From positions 1 to 47,602 of the forward strand of contig QKCN01000045.1 in assembly GCA_003245675.1 (NCBI GenBank): a stretch of DNA of 47,602 nt, in the 5' to 3' direction. The notes under the pieces were generated by a model. It made no database searches, was not told where the DNA came from, and saw only the letters and a list, made by a program, of their open reading frames with translations. The stretch is from Bacteriovoracaceae bacterium. GTDB lineage: Bacteria > Bdellovibrionota > Bacteriovoracia > Bacteriovoracales > Bacteriovoracaceae. Positions within the stretch are counted from its first letter, which is position 1; each line of letters opens with the position of its first letter. The position numbers and the translations under genes were made by a program. Positions 8,263 through 16,444 of the stretch are shown one piece after another.

Positions 8263-8538
8263 ATGGCGCAAAAAATTAGTGCAAGTCATATTTTAGTTGA
8301 TCAAGAGTTCGAAGTTCAGGACCTTCTAAAAAAATTGGAGGAAGGGGTGAGCTTTGAATCATTGGCAAAAGATTTTTCTAATTGCCCTTCTGGAAGAGAT
8401 GGAGGAGCATTGGGGGAATTTGGTAAGGGGATGATGGTTAAGCCTTTTGAAGAAGCAGCTTTTGCTTTGGAAATTGGACAAGTTTCTGGACCTGTCAAAA
8501 CTCAGTTTGGTTACCACCTAATTAAACGTACAAAATAA
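8263..8538 (+). CDS. ppiC: Parvulin-type peptidyl-prolyl cis-trans isomerase
   Basis: The 91-residue protein is a single parvulin domain without signal peptide, so it acts in the cytoplasm to speed prolyl bond isomerisation during folding. Diagnostic segments are ISASHILV (5-12), FESLAKDFSNCPSGRDGGALGEF (31-53), the MVKPFEEAAFAL helix and GPVKTQFGYHLIK at the C-terminus. It resembles E. coli PpiC in size. ATG 8263 follows GGAGAG and lies 9 bases after the aminotransferase, so the two form one operon, terminated by the hairpin at 8564-8596. Confidence 0.93.
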   Translation: MAQKISASHILVDQEFEVQDLLKKLEEGVSFESLAKDFSNCPSGRDGGALGEFGKGMMVKPFEEAAFALEIGQVSGPVKTQFGYHLIKRTK

Positions 8539-8539
8539 T

Positions 8540-9373
8540 TTAATACGACAGTATTTGTCCGTCATATAGGGGAAGGATTCTTCCCCTATATTTTTTGTTC
8601 AATTCTTTGGAGAGTGCATAATGATCAGTCTGATGTCCGTGGTGGACAAGTCCTGTGAATTCAGCTCCAATTGCTTCAGCATAGGCCAATGCCTCTTCGA
8701 GAATGAGATGAGTCGAGTGTTTTCTTTGTTGGCGAAGACAATCGATAATAAGTATTTTTAGTTTTGCTTCTTTAAATGCAGTAACGACTTCCTCGGGAAC
8801 TTCTGAACAATCACTAATTATTCCTAATTTTTGATGAATAAAGGCCATGGAATTCAGATGTCCATGAGGAAGAGGGAAGAAAATAAATTCTTCGTTTGAA
8901 ATAATTTTTTTCTCACGCCATGCGATTTCTTCGAGGTCAAGGAGGGGAATACCTCCACCAAGAGTTGGAGTTTCCTTTGGGTCAAAGATATAAGGAAAGT
9001 GCTGGATGAGGCGGGCCTTGGTGTCTTTTCCTGTATAAACGGGTAGCCGGCGCGGAGGCTTAGCAAAGCAAAATGGCCTAACATCATCAATACCATGGAC
9101 ATGATCTGCATGATCGTGGGTAATGATGAGAGAATCAATATTTTGAATTCTATTGCTGAGTAGTTGAGTTCTCAGGTCAGGTGTTGCGTCTATGAGAATA
9201 TGCTTTTGGCTGCTGGTGACTAGAAGAAAACTTGTTCGCAGTCGCTTGTTTTTTCTTTTAGGCGAGGTGCAGACAGGGCAGTTGCAGCCCAGCATAGGGA
9301 CACCTGTGCTTGTCCCTGTGCCTAAGGCAATGAGATAAGGATATTTGGGTTTTTTAGTCAAAAAATTAATCAT
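8540..9373 (-). CDS. Metallo-beta-lactamase-fold phosphodiesterase, PhnP-like
   Basis: Two-metal hydrolase of the PhnP/RNase Z-related branch of the metallo-beta-lactamase fold. The signature GTGTSTGVPMLGCNCPVC (18-35) includes the three Cys that bind a structural zinc in PhnP. The metal motif HDHADH (86-91) and an SDCSEVP segment follow, with a late HHGHQTDH motif near the C-terminus. PhnP cleaves 5-phosphoribosyl 1,2-cyclic phosphate in phosphonate breakdown, but no other phn gene is present, so the substrate here is open; a cyclic phosphodiester is a reasonable guess. The 3' end nearly touches the parvulin gene (one base between the stops) and encodes, on the other strand, that operon's terminator. 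It is divergent from the M16 gene. Confidence 0.88.
   Translation of the reverse strand: MINFLTKKPKYPYLIALGTGTSTGVPMLGCNCPVCTSPKRKNKRLRTSFLLVTSSQKHILIDATPDLRTQLLSNRIQNIDSLIITHDHADHVHGIDDVRPFCFAKPPRRLPVYTGKDTKARLIQHFPYIFDPKETPTLGGGIPLLDLEEIAWREKKIISNEEFIFFPLPHGHLNSMAFIHQKLGIISDCSEVPEEVVTAFKEAKLKILIIDCLRQQRKHSTHLILEEALAYAEAIGAEFTGLVHHGHQTDHYALSKELNKKYRGRILPLYDGQILSY
8564..8596 (+). terminator. Rho-independent terminator of the aminotransferase-parvulin operon, inside the opposing gene
   Basis: A perfect 11-bp inverted repeat, ATATAGGGGAA (8564-8574) with TTCCCCTATAT (8581-8591), has a 6-base loop and runs into TTTTTT (8591-8596). The T run lies on the plus-strand side only, so it ends plus-strand transcription. 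It lies wholly within the coding sequence of the minus-strand metallo-hydrolase, where it encodes part of KYRGRILPLY. Confidence 0.9.
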
Positions 9374-9470
9374 ATGGAATATTTTTACATGAAGCCTCCC
9401 GTCATGCCAATAGTTCTAAAGAGGGATAAAATAGTTTAATTCTCATAGATAATTTTAATTGGGGAAAATA

Positions 9471-9917
9471 ATGAAATTTCTTTTGATGATAATGCTAACT
9501 GTTTCGTGCTCTTTTTTGCCTGAAGGCAAAAAAGTAGATGAGAGGAAAATTGATGAACCTAGAACAGCTCAAGAATTATTTAAAGAGGATGCCTTAGAAA
9601 GTGTACTCGCTTTAAAAGTGAATGAATTTACTCTTGATAATGGGCTTAAGGTTTTACTGGTGCAAAATGGAACACTGCCTATCGTCAGTTATTATACCTT
9701 CTATAGCGTGGGTTCCAAATTTGAGAATGATACAGAAAAAGGAGTTACTCACTTTTTGGAACATATGATGTTCAAGGGAAGTAAAAGTTTTCCGAAGGGT
9801 CAGTACGATCAAATCATTGAGTCATATGGGGGAAGTACAAACGCCTACACTAGTAAAGATATGACTGTCTATTATGCATCATTTGTTGAACTCATTGATT
9901 CCCATGGAAGCAGATAG
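9471..9917 (+). CDS. N-terminal fragment of the split M16 peptidase
   Basis: Starts at ATG 9471 (GGGGAAA 3-9 bases upstream) with lipobox TVSC, carries the HFLEH zinc motif and ends at a TAG after the out-of-family tail VELIDSHGSR. It lacks the third zinc ligand and most of the first M16 domain. Confidence 0.7.
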   Translation: MKFLLMIMLTVSCSFLPEGKKVDERKIDEPRTAQELFKEDALESVLALKVNEFTLDNGLKVLLVQNGTLPIVSYYTFYSVGSKFENDTEKGVTHFLEHMMFKGSKSFPKGQYDQIIESYGGSTNAYTSKDMTVYYASFVELIDSHGSR

Positions 9918-10884
9918 AATGACTGATCTAATTATTCAGGCGGAGTCTTTAGAGAAAGAGCGCATGGTTGTGTGGGAAGAAAAGAAGATGCGCTATGATA
10001 ATTCTTCTAGAGGGAAACTCGAACAAGCAATGTCTTCGACAATGTTTAAGGGGACTCCCTATGAAGAGGCTGTTATTGGAACAGACAAAACCATTTTGGG
10101 AATTAAGCAGGAACAAATGGAGGCATATTACAAAACCTTCTATGCTCCTAATAATGCCGTTTTGGTTGTTGTTGGAAATTTTAATGAAGAGGAAGCTATT
10201 AAACAAATTAGGGATTCGTATGGTAAGTTGCAGCCCAATCCTGAGCTCGAAAAAACAAAACAAAAGTATCTTGTTGAAGGATTTGCTTTGAATAGTAAAA
10301 GACCTCAGGAGGTTCATCTCAGAGGTAATGCTCAAACTCCCGTTTTCTATCTTGCCTATCCTGGTTTTGCCGATGGAGAGAAGGATAGTTATGCACTTGA
10401 TCTTTTGGCCAGCATTTTAGGGGAAGGGCAGTCTTCGTATTTAGAAAAGCGATATCTTCATGACAATAAGCCACTTCTTTCTAATATTTTTGCAACGACT
10501 CATTCTTTCAAGCATGCCGGTTTATTTTTAATCGGGGGAACCCTGCTAAAGGGAATTGGAATTCGTCAGATCCAAACTTACCTCAAGCGCGATTTGAAGA
10601 AATTTTGCAAAGAAATTTCGGAAGATGAACGATCGCTTTTACGTATCAAAAATCAATTTTGGGTTTCCTTTTATGGCAATTTACAAACAAACAGCGAAAT
10701 TGCTCACTTACTTGGAGAAGTGGAGCTTGGTTTGGGAAGCTGGCAAAATTATAAAGACATGATTGCTCAATATGAGCAAGTTTCTTTGAGTGACCTTACA
10801 CGAGTTTGCTATCACGTTATCAGCAATGAAAATCCTAGCTTTTTTACTATTTGGAACAAGAACAGTAATTGGGTGAAAAAATAG
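9874..10884 (+). CDS. C-terminal fragment of the split M16 peptidase
   Basis: Opens at ATG 9874 (or 9904) without a recognisable ribosome binding site, so independent translation is doubtful. From MEADRM onward it follows the M16 family: EKERMVVWEE with a zinc-ligand Glu, a YYKTFYAPNNAVLVVVGNF strand and the inactive second subdomain. The next M16 gene begins 8 bases after its stop. Confidence 0.65.
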   Translation: MHHLLNSLIPMEADRMTDLIIQAESLEKERMVVWEEKKMRYDNSSRGKLEQAMSSTMFKGTPYEEAVIGTDKTILGIKQEQMEAYYKTFYAPNNAVLVVVGNFNEEEAIKQIRDSYGKLQPNPELEKTKQKYLVEGFALNSKRPQEVHLRGNAQTPVFYLAYPGFADGEKDSYALDLLASILGEGQSSYLEKRYLHDNKPLLSNIFATTHSFKHAGLFLIGGTLLKGIGIRQIQTYLKRDLKKFCKEISEDERSLLRIKNQFWVSFYGNLQTNSEIAHLLGEVELGLGSWQNYKDMIAQYEQVSLSDLTRVCYHVISNENPSFFTIWNKNSNWVKK

Positions 10885-10892
10885 AGGTTGTT

Positions 10893-12263
10893 ATGCAAAA
10901 TATTATTATCGGTATTTTATTCTTTTTATCACTTCCTCTATATTCATCTTGGGCCAATATCCCTGCCGTTCAAAAAGATCTTATTGATGGAGTAGAGTAT
11001 AATTGGATCGAAGATGAACGCTTCCCATCATATTATATTTCCATCTATTTTGCTGATGGTGCCTTGAGTGATGGTAAGAAAGGTCGAGGAGAGACAGATA
11101 TGATGTTTTCTTTGCTCGACAGTGGAACCAAGCGTTATTCTCATCAGCAAATTGCAGATGCCTTAGAGTTCTATGGTGTTAGTACTGATTATCGTGTGAC
11201 TCATGAATTTTCGAAGATTAATTTCTCTGGCCTGGCCAAAGATGCAATTCCAACCATAAAAATGGTCTGTCATATTTTTGATAAAGCAATTTTTCCCGAA
11301 AAAGAATTGCATAAATCTCAAGAAATTCGTCGCAACTATTTGAGGTCGCTCAGTTCAAATCATGAGGCATTGGCCGATAAGGCTTTTAGGCGTCTAACTC
11401 TTGCTAATACTCCTTTTGAGAGTGAAGTTGAGCCAAATTTAAAAGAGCTCGCAGCAATTGATCGCAAATCTCTTCGGCGTAAATTGGAGTACTTCTCTCA
11501 AAAGGTGAAGAAAAAGGTTTATATTTCAGGTCCACGTTCTGTTTGGAATTTGCGACAGATTTTTGCTCGAGAGTGTGGATGGGGAGGAAAAGAAGCAAAT
11601 TTTGAAAGAGAAATTTCTTATGAGACAACTGCTCGACCAATGCAGGATATTTACTTAGTTACTGTTCCATCTGCGACTCAAGCTCAGCTGAGAATCGGTC
11701 GATTTTTAGATAAAATAGATATTCAGCCTCGCACTGAAGCTTTTGATTTAATGAGCTCGTACTTAGGGGGGGGATTTAATTCTCTTTTGATGGAAGAGCT
11801 TCGAATGAAGCGAGGGATGACTTACGGAGCCTATGCCTTTATTCAGAGACAAAAATTTTATGGAAGAACGAGTATTGTTACCGCAATTCGCGATGAAGAA
11901 GTGGTTGAGGGAATAAATGTTATTAAAGATCTATTTGGCCAGCTTTTAGAAAATGGTTTTGAAGAGAAGCGTTTATCTCTTGTAAAATCATATCTTGCAG
12001 GGAGTAATATTTTTAGTTTTGAGCGTTCAAGTGAGTTAATGGAACGAGTTATGTTTTATGATCATATCCTCAAAGATGTTGATGATATCTCAAACTATGA
12101 AGCTCTGGTGAATAAAGTTCAATTGCAAGAGGTAAACGATTATTTTAGAAAAATTAGTTCCTGGGATGATATGGTGATCGTGGTAGTGGGCTCTGATAAG
12201 TTAATAAAAAAATTGTCAGCCTTGGGGAAAGTCCGAGTTTTACCGGCAAGTCATTTCTTGTAA
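10893..12263 (+). CDS. M16-family peptidase-like protein without zinc motif (partner subunit)
   Basis: ATG 10893 has TAGAGG five bases upstream and gives a signal peptide ending near SSWANIPA, so the protein is periplasmic. The overall M16 fold is recognisable: a first domain with FADGALSDGKKGRGETDMM, and a second with LMSSYLGGGFNSLLMEELRMKRGMTYGAYAF. The position where HxxEH should be reads ETDMM, so zinc binding is lost. Bacterial M16 genes often come as pairs in which one subunit is catalytic and the other supplies the substrate-binding half, as in mitochondrial processing peptidase. This fits the noncatalytic role beside the split gene upstream. About 457 residues. Confidence 0.88.
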   Translation: MQNIIIGILFFLSLPLYSSWANIPAVQKDLIDGVEYNWIEDERFPSYYISIYFADGALSDGKKGRGETDMMFSLLDSGTKRYSHQQIADALEFYGVSTDYRVTHEFSKINFSGLAKDAIPTIKMVCHIFDKAIFPEKELHKSQEIRRNYLRSLSSNHEALADKAFRRLTLANTPFESEVEPNLKELAAIDRKSLRRKLEYFSQKVKKKVYISGPRSVWNLRQIFARECGWGGKEANFEREISYETTARPMQDIYLVTVPSATQAQLRIGRFLDKIDIQPRTEAFDLMSSYLGGGFNSLLMEELRMKRGMTYGAYAFIQRQKFYGRTSIVTAIRDEEVVEGINVIKDLFGQLLENGFEEKRLSLVKSYLAGSNIFSFERSSELMERVMFYDHILKDVDDISNYEALVNKVQLQEVNDYFRKISSWDDMVIVVVGSDKLIKKLSALGKVRVLPASHFL

Positions 12264-12274
12264 TTGGCAACTTG

Positions 12275-12667
12275 TTAGTTAGCAGTCGCTTTCATATTGA
12301 CGATTGCCCCAGGTTGAATAACGAGATCTTTGCTTTCTATTTCTCCCGTAAATTGACAAGAGGAAGTGAGAACTGTCGTCTTAGATGCTTTTATTTTTCC
12401 TTTGAATATTCCGCTGATTTCAATATGTCCGCCTTGAACATCGGCGTCAATAATCGAGTCCTTTTCGAAAAAAAGTTGTCCATCTTCATCAACTTGGATG
12501 GTTCCTTCAATTTCTGAAAATATGCGAACAACTCCTCGGAAGATAAAATCTCCTTTGAGCTTATTGCTTTTCCCTAAAATTGAGAAATTTTGTTCCTCAA
12601 TATCATACTTACTAAGAGGGACTGAGGTATTATTTTGTATGCTCATAGGGGCCAAAGCTTTCTTCAT
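12275..12667 (-). CDS. Bactofilin (polymer-forming cytoskeletal protein)
   Basis: Bactofilins are cytoplasmic proteins that polymerise without nucleotide into beta-helical filaments and recruit cell-wall enzymes. The 130-residue product has the short disordered N-terminus, the central repeat-rich beta-helix with regular hydrophobic and Gly spacing (KGDFIFRGVVRIFSEIEGTI through GEIESKDLVIQPGAIVNM) and a short tail. I chose ATG at 12667 because GGGAGA lies 8 bases upstream; an internal Met seven codons later has no SD. The start overlaps the upstream gene by 38 bases, implying translational coupling. Its operon partners are a membrane coiled-coil protein and an L,D-transpeptidase/NTF2 protein, pointing to localised wall remodelling. 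Confidence 0.88.
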   Translation of the reverse strand: MKKALAPMSIQNNTSVPLSKYDIEEQNFSILGKSNKLKGDFIFRGVVRIFSEIEGTIQVDEDGQLFFEKDSIIDADVQGGHIEISGIFKGKIKASKTTVLTSSCQFTGEIESKDLVIQPGAIVNMKATAN

Positions 12668-13358
12668 GTAATAAATCTCCCAAGGATGAAAATACGAGAA
12701 CCTCAAAATAAAGAGGCCCTTCTATCGAGATATTTTTAAAGACGGCACTTACGGGACGAAAACGAGATGTTCCGAAGACCTCTCCTGTATTGTAGTTAAG
12801 GAAAGGGAAAGAATTATTGATTTGATTATTAGGATAGAAAGAGACAGCATTTCTTCCTTTAACTAGAACAATGATATGTCCTACGACTCTTTTTTGTTGG
12901 GGGTGGTTATTTTGTAGATTAAAGCTGAAAACAATTTCTCTCTGCTTATTGAGGCGGTAGTTCACTGTATCAGTGATCAAAAGTTTTTCACCTCTTCTGT
13001 CCTTCATGCCGCGGGGGGGAGCAATGAGTCCCAAGCTAACTTCTGTCTCATTGCTTGGTTCTGAAATTTTTTTGAGTAGATCTTTGTTCTCTTCCAGCGT
13101 CGCATTTTGAGTTGCCTTCAGCTCTTCTATTTCTTTTTTGAGGGTTGTTATTTTTGAGGATTCTTGGAGTTTTGCGACATCGACGATGCTTTTTCTTTCA
13201 ATTAATATGTAGGTGCTGAGTCCCCAAGAAATAAAGACTGAAAGACACAAAAGGATTATAAAGGGCTTGATGAGGTGTTTTTTTATTTGGAACAACTTCG
13301 CATGTTTATCTTGTTCGTAAATTACAACATGAAGTTTGTCTTTGGTGTTATTTTTCAT
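12630..13358 (-). CDS. Membrane-anchored coiled-coil protein of the bactofilin operon
   Basis: The 242-residue protein has a basic cytoplasmic N-terminus, one membrane segment at about 32-52 (PFIILLCLSVFISWGLSTYIL), a coiled coil (about 60-100, KLQESSKITTLKKEIEELKA) and a C-terminal periplasmic beta domain. I do not recognise a named family. Its topology would let the short N-terminus touch cytoplasmic bactofilin and the periplasmic domain touch the wall enzyme encoded next door; this is inference from gene order. It begins directly after the transpeptidase stop and its end overlaps the bactofilin start. Confidence 0.8.
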   Translation of the reverse strand: MKNNTKDKLHVVIYEQDKHAKLFQIKKHLIKPFIILLCLSVFISWGLSTYILIERKSIVDVAKLQESSKITTLKKEIEELKATQNATLEENKDLLKKISEPSNETEVSLGLIAPPRGMKDRRGEKLLITDTVNYRLNKQREIVFSFNLQNNHPQQKRVVGHIIVLVKGRNAVSFYPNNQINNSFPFLNYNTGEVFGTSRFRPVSAVFKNISIEGPLYFEVLVFSSLGDLLHEESFGPYEHTK

Positions 13359-14333
13359 CTATGACTCGAAGTATTTTATCGGAAGTTGAGCAAGCGCTCC
13401 ATCTTGAAGCTTTTCCCATTTTTCCAAAACGATTTTCCAGTTGTAGTTGCTGTCTTTTCTCAAATATAGAGTTTTTTTGCCAATTTCATTTTGCAAAAGG
13501 GAAGAACTATATTCTTGGTGAAAAGTAATGATCGCATAATCATCACGTGTCAATATCCGCCTGTTGGTAAGTTTTATTTGAGGTTGTCCAGGGGCTTCAA
13601 AAACGCTCTTTTTGTATTGAGCAAATTTTTGATAATTGCCTTTGTGTGAACGGAAAAGGCGTTGATCATAGAAATCAAGATAGGCGTTTAGGTCTTCTTC
13701 TTCCCATGCTTTTTGCCAATTTTCGAGAAACTCTTTAAGGCGATCTTTATTTATTTTCCAATTGTCTTCATCTAGGTATTGCAGGTTTTGTACGATGATA
13801 ATTTGTGATTCGCTCAGTTTTAGATAGGCCGAGACTTCTTTGAGGTTTTCATTATCCACGACTACGCAGCCTTTGGAATCTAATCCTTTATCGATGCGCG
13901 ACGCGTCGTCTGTTGCGTGGAGCCAGATTCCTCCACCAGTCTTTCCTTGGTAACGATCGAAAAGATTGGGGTAATCTAGGGTAAAGGCACCAATTCCGTA
14001 CTGTTTCCCATTATCTCCGTAACGGCGTAGTAGTTCTTTTTCGGGAAGAAATTCTTCAAAAAAGTAGATCCCTTCAGGGGTTTTTCTGTCTCCTTGCTCT
14101 GATTTGTCGCCGCGTCTTTTGCCGGTTGCCACTTTGAAGCGTTTCAGCAGCTGGGGTGAACCATTTTGGCTTTCAAAAACGTAGAGGGAGTGGGTAGCCT
14201 TTTCTGCGATTAGGATATAGGGGGCAGCATTAGACTCATTTAATATAATATTTTTTGGGAAAAAAGCAGTTGCCCGGCCGATTGATGGGGCAAGCACTAG
14301 AACAAAAATAAGAACATTAAATAAATGGGCCAT
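13359..14333 (-). CDS. L,D-transpeptidase/carboxypeptidase-fold enzyme with C-terminal NTF2-like domain (Bd1075-like)
   Basis: A signal peptide (cleavage near GRATA) exports this 324-residue protein. The YkuD-type domain (about 38-185) contains GGIWLHATD with His139 and SKGCVVVDN with the nucleophile Cys156, the pair used by L,D-transpeptidases to attack murein tetrapeptides. The C-terminal part (about 200-324) begins WQKAWEEEDLNAYLDFY, the typical opening of an NTF2/SnoaL-like cone domain. From memory, Bdellovibrio Bd1075 has the same two domains, similar length and catalytic Cys156; it trims murein peptides and its NTF2 domain places it on the outer curve of the cell. By analogy this gene would set cell curvature. 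First gene of the operon with coiled-coil protein and bactofilin. Confidence 0.88.
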   Translation of the reverse strand: MAHLFNVLIFVLVLAPSIGRATAFFPKNIILNESNAAPYILIAEKATHSLYVFESQNGSPQLLKRFKVATGKRRGDKSEQGDRKTPEGIYFFEEFLPEKELLRRYGDNGKQYGIGAFTLDYPNLFDRYQGKTGGGIWLHATDDASRIDKGLDSKGCVVVDNENLKEVSAYLKLSESQIIIVQNLQYLDEDNWKINKDRLKEFLENWQKAWEEEDLNAYLDFYDQRLFRSHKGNYQKFAQYKKSVFEAPGQPQIKLTNRRILTRDDYAIITFHQEYSSSLLQNEIGKKTLYLRKDSNYNWKIVLEKWEKLQDGALAQLPIKYFES

Positions 14334-14499
14334 GAATCTATCCTTGATGAGTACTCAAATAACAGGTCATTTTAATAATAGTAGTCAGTTATTAAGTATT
14401 TTTCAACATCATATTATGGAAACCTTTTGCCTAAGATTGCGAATAATCTAGAGTTCGTTATCATTAAATTTGGATTGTTTTATATTGTAAGGAGCATGA

Positions 14500-16434
14500 A
14501 TGTCGGATGAAGACGAATTAGACCTCGAATTTACAGCATTGGAGGATGTATCTGATGGTGGAGAAGAGGAATCGACGGAGCAGAGTGATACTCTTGATTT
14601 GAAAGTTGCCGACGAAGAAGTTGACGCTGGTGACGGAGAGGACCTTTCTGGACAAGATATGATTGACTCTCTATTTGGAGATGAAGGTGATACATCAGAA
14701 GCAGTTGAAGCCAGTTCTGAGGAGAGCATAAGTGATTCAGAGTCTGAAGACGATATATTGGGATTTTCTCTCGGTGAAGACGAAGAGGATGAAATTCTTG
14801 AGACTGCGGCTGAAGAAGAAACGTCATCTGAATTGAGTGAAAATTTCATTGAAGATGAATCTGGAGAAAGTTTAGAGGCTGCAGATGGCTTAGAGGCTGG
14901 TCGTGTTAAGCACAAGGCTGAAGAAGAAGTCGAAGAGGAAGAGGAGCCTATTGCCCCGAAGTCGAGAGGAGGAGAATTCGAGCTCGAAGAAATGGGGAGT
15001 CTGAGTTTAGAAATGGGAACTCCTGGTGAGGAGTTTGAGTCTATGGCCGTTGATGTTGGAGATATTGAAGAACCAGCACAAGATACACTTGAGGAGATTG
15101 AAGCAAGTGTAGAAGAAGCTTCACAAGAAGAGCCGGCAGCCATTGAGGAAGAGTCTGTTGATCCCTTTGCTGAAGAAAGTGAGGATGGTGATTTAAGCTT
15201 TTCATTAGGTGAAGAGTCTGTGGATGCAGAAGCTCAATCTGCTGGCGAGATGGTTAGCGAGGAATCAGAATCTCTATTTGCTGAAGAGGAAGAAGAGGAC
15301 GCTTTAGATTTTTCGGCAGGGGAAGATGACGAAGGGCAAAGTGATGATTCCCCGTCAGAATCTTTCAAAGAGTTTTCTGTTAAAGCAGAAGATGTTGAAG
15401 AAGAGCACAAACTTGTTCCGCAAGAAGATGTTATTGAAAAAGAAGCTGACATGGACGATGACGATTTAGAATATCCGGACATGGGAGGCGGAGAAGAAGA
15501 ATCTATTATTGCGGCGAAAGGCGATGATGATTTTGAAACAAGTGAATTTGAAGATGAGGAAGATGATATTGGTGCCGCGCTAAGTGCGGCCCACCAAGAA
15601 AAGAGTACAGAGTCTTTTAATCCTTTAGAAGGTGTTGAAGATTTAGTTAAAGAAACAATTCAGCAAGTTTCAGCGAAAAGTAGCTCTTTGGGTGAGTCTG
15701 CTTCTTTTGAGGAAGAAGGGCATACTGAGTCAGCTCCATCAATATCCCAGGAAGAAAATGTGTCTCTTGCTGCAGAGAGCGAACGCTCTTCTCATCAAGA
15801 GTATGTTGTGCGACATGAGTCAGAGCTTATTCGTTTGCAAGGAACTATTCGCAGCTTGCGGGAAGAGCGCAATACACTTTTGCAAAAAATTAAAGAGATG
15901 GAAGGAGTTGAACATGAGCAACGCCAAGAAAACCTTTCTTTAAAAGCAGAGCTTGATGATAAGCGAATTGAAGTTTCTCTATTAAAGAAAAGGCATATTG
16001 AAGATGTTCAAAATTTGAAATATGAGTCTTCGCTTTTACTCGATAAGAAAAACTACCTCGAGGAAAAGATTAAACACTATAGTGAGGAGTTTAATAAACT
16101 TAATCAAAGAGTCAAAATAGATTATAAAAAAGTTCAGATGAGAGAAAAAGAATTGGAAAACCAATTAGAGCTATTGCAATCTGATGCCCAATTGCAAATC
16201 AAAAATAGAGAAGAAAAGATTTTAGAGTTGAAGCGGAAAATCGATGCACTAGAGTTTGATTTGGAAAATTTATCTGGACGAGAACAACAATTTCGAGAGA
16301 GCCAATATTTGCTCGAAGACAAATTTACCAAAGTGATGGCTACCTTGCGTATGGCTATGGGGGTTCTTGATGAAAGTGATGTTGCGCGAGATGTCAAAGA
16401 ACCAGGTTTAAAGCGGAAAAAGTTAGATTCTTAA
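14500..16434 (+). CDS. Very acidic low-complexity protein with C-terminal coiled coil
   Basis: The 644-residue protein has no signal peptide or membrane segment. Residues 1 to about 430 are dominated by Glu, Asp and Ser with recurring short motifs such as LDFSAGEDDE, LSFSLGEE and ILGFSLGEDEE, suggesting loose internal duplication of a D-x-F-S-x-G-E-[DE] unit. From about 430 to 620 a long coiled coil follows (ESELIRLQGTIRSLREERN onward), ending in a short basic tail. Such layout suits a cytoplasmic scaffold or polar organiser, but I cannot name a family. ATG 14500 has AAGGAG 5 bases upstream; a nearer ATG at 14496 opens only four codons. The diguanylate cyclase gene follows after 10 bases. Confidence 0.85.
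   Translation: MSDEDELDLEFTALEDVSDGGEEESTEQSDTLDLKVADEEVDAGDGEDLSGQDMIDSLFGDEGDTSEAVEASSEESISDSESEDDILGFSLGEDEEDEILETAAEEETSSELSENFIEDESGESLEAADGLEAGRVKHKAEEEVEEEEEPIAPKSRGGEFELEEMGSLSLEMGTPGEEFESMAVDVGDIEEPAQDTLEEIEASVEEASQEEPAAIEEESVDPFAEESEDGDLSFSLGEESVDAEAQSAGEMVSEESESLFAEEEEEDALDFSAGEDDEGQSDDSPSESFKEFSVKAEDVEEEHKLVPQEDVIEKEADMDDDDLEYPDMGGGEEESIIAAKGDDDFETSEFEDEEDDIGAALSAAHQEKSTESFNPLEGVEDLVKETIQQVSAKSSSLGESASFEEEGHTESAPSISQEENVSLAAESERSSHQEYVVRHESELIRLQGTIRSLREERNTLLQKIKEMEGVEHEQRQENLSLKAELDDKRIEVSLLKKRHIEDVQNLKYESSLLLDKKNYLEEKIKHYSEEFNKLNQRVKIDYKKVQMREKELENQLELLQSDAQLQIKNREEKILELKRKIDALEFDLENLSGREQQFRESQYLLEDKFTKVMATLRMAMGVLDESDVARDVKEPGLKRKKLDS
14550..15580 (+). repeat. Degenerate acidic repeat region in coding DNA
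   Basis: GAA/GAG/GAT-rich low-complexity stretch encoding the recurring acidic motif around F-S-[LA]-G-E-[DE]; copies near residues 86-93, 231-239 and 269-277 of the host protein. The units are diverged, unlike the near-identical repeats in the helicase gene. Confidence 0.5.
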
Positions 16435-16444
16435 GAGGTGGAAC

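Larger units (their letters stand above)
9471..10884 (+). pseudogene. M16-family zinc peptidase (catalytic member), split by a frameshift
   Basis: Read across a frame change near 9882-9906, this is one M16 peptidase of about 470 residues, a normal length. Part one has a lipoprotein signal (MKFLLMIMLTVSC) and the inverted zinc motif HFLEH (94-98). Part two has EADRM, the EKERMVVWEE helix that holds the third zinc ligand, and the second M16 subdomain. In typical members about 14 residues separate the YY of the TSKD...YY segment from EADRM; here there are 31 bases, roughly 11 fewer than expected. That suggests a small out-of-frame deletion rather than a homopolymer error. Without the shift, the active site is divided between two products and neither should be active. 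Signal peptide, codon use and reading frame are otherwise intact, so the lesion looks recent or is an assembly error. Confidence 0.75.

Noticed and set aside
9874-9920. Programmed +1 frameshift in the M16 gene
   Set aside because: No in-frame CCC or CTT-TGA type slip site near the overlap, and shifting at the TAG would delete the conserved EAD residues; spacing fits a deletion better.
14448-15143. Long minus-strand Ser-rich reading frame
   Set aside because: It is the antisense shadow of the GAA/GAT-rich acidic gene; composition follows from the opposite strand and there is no ribosome binding site.
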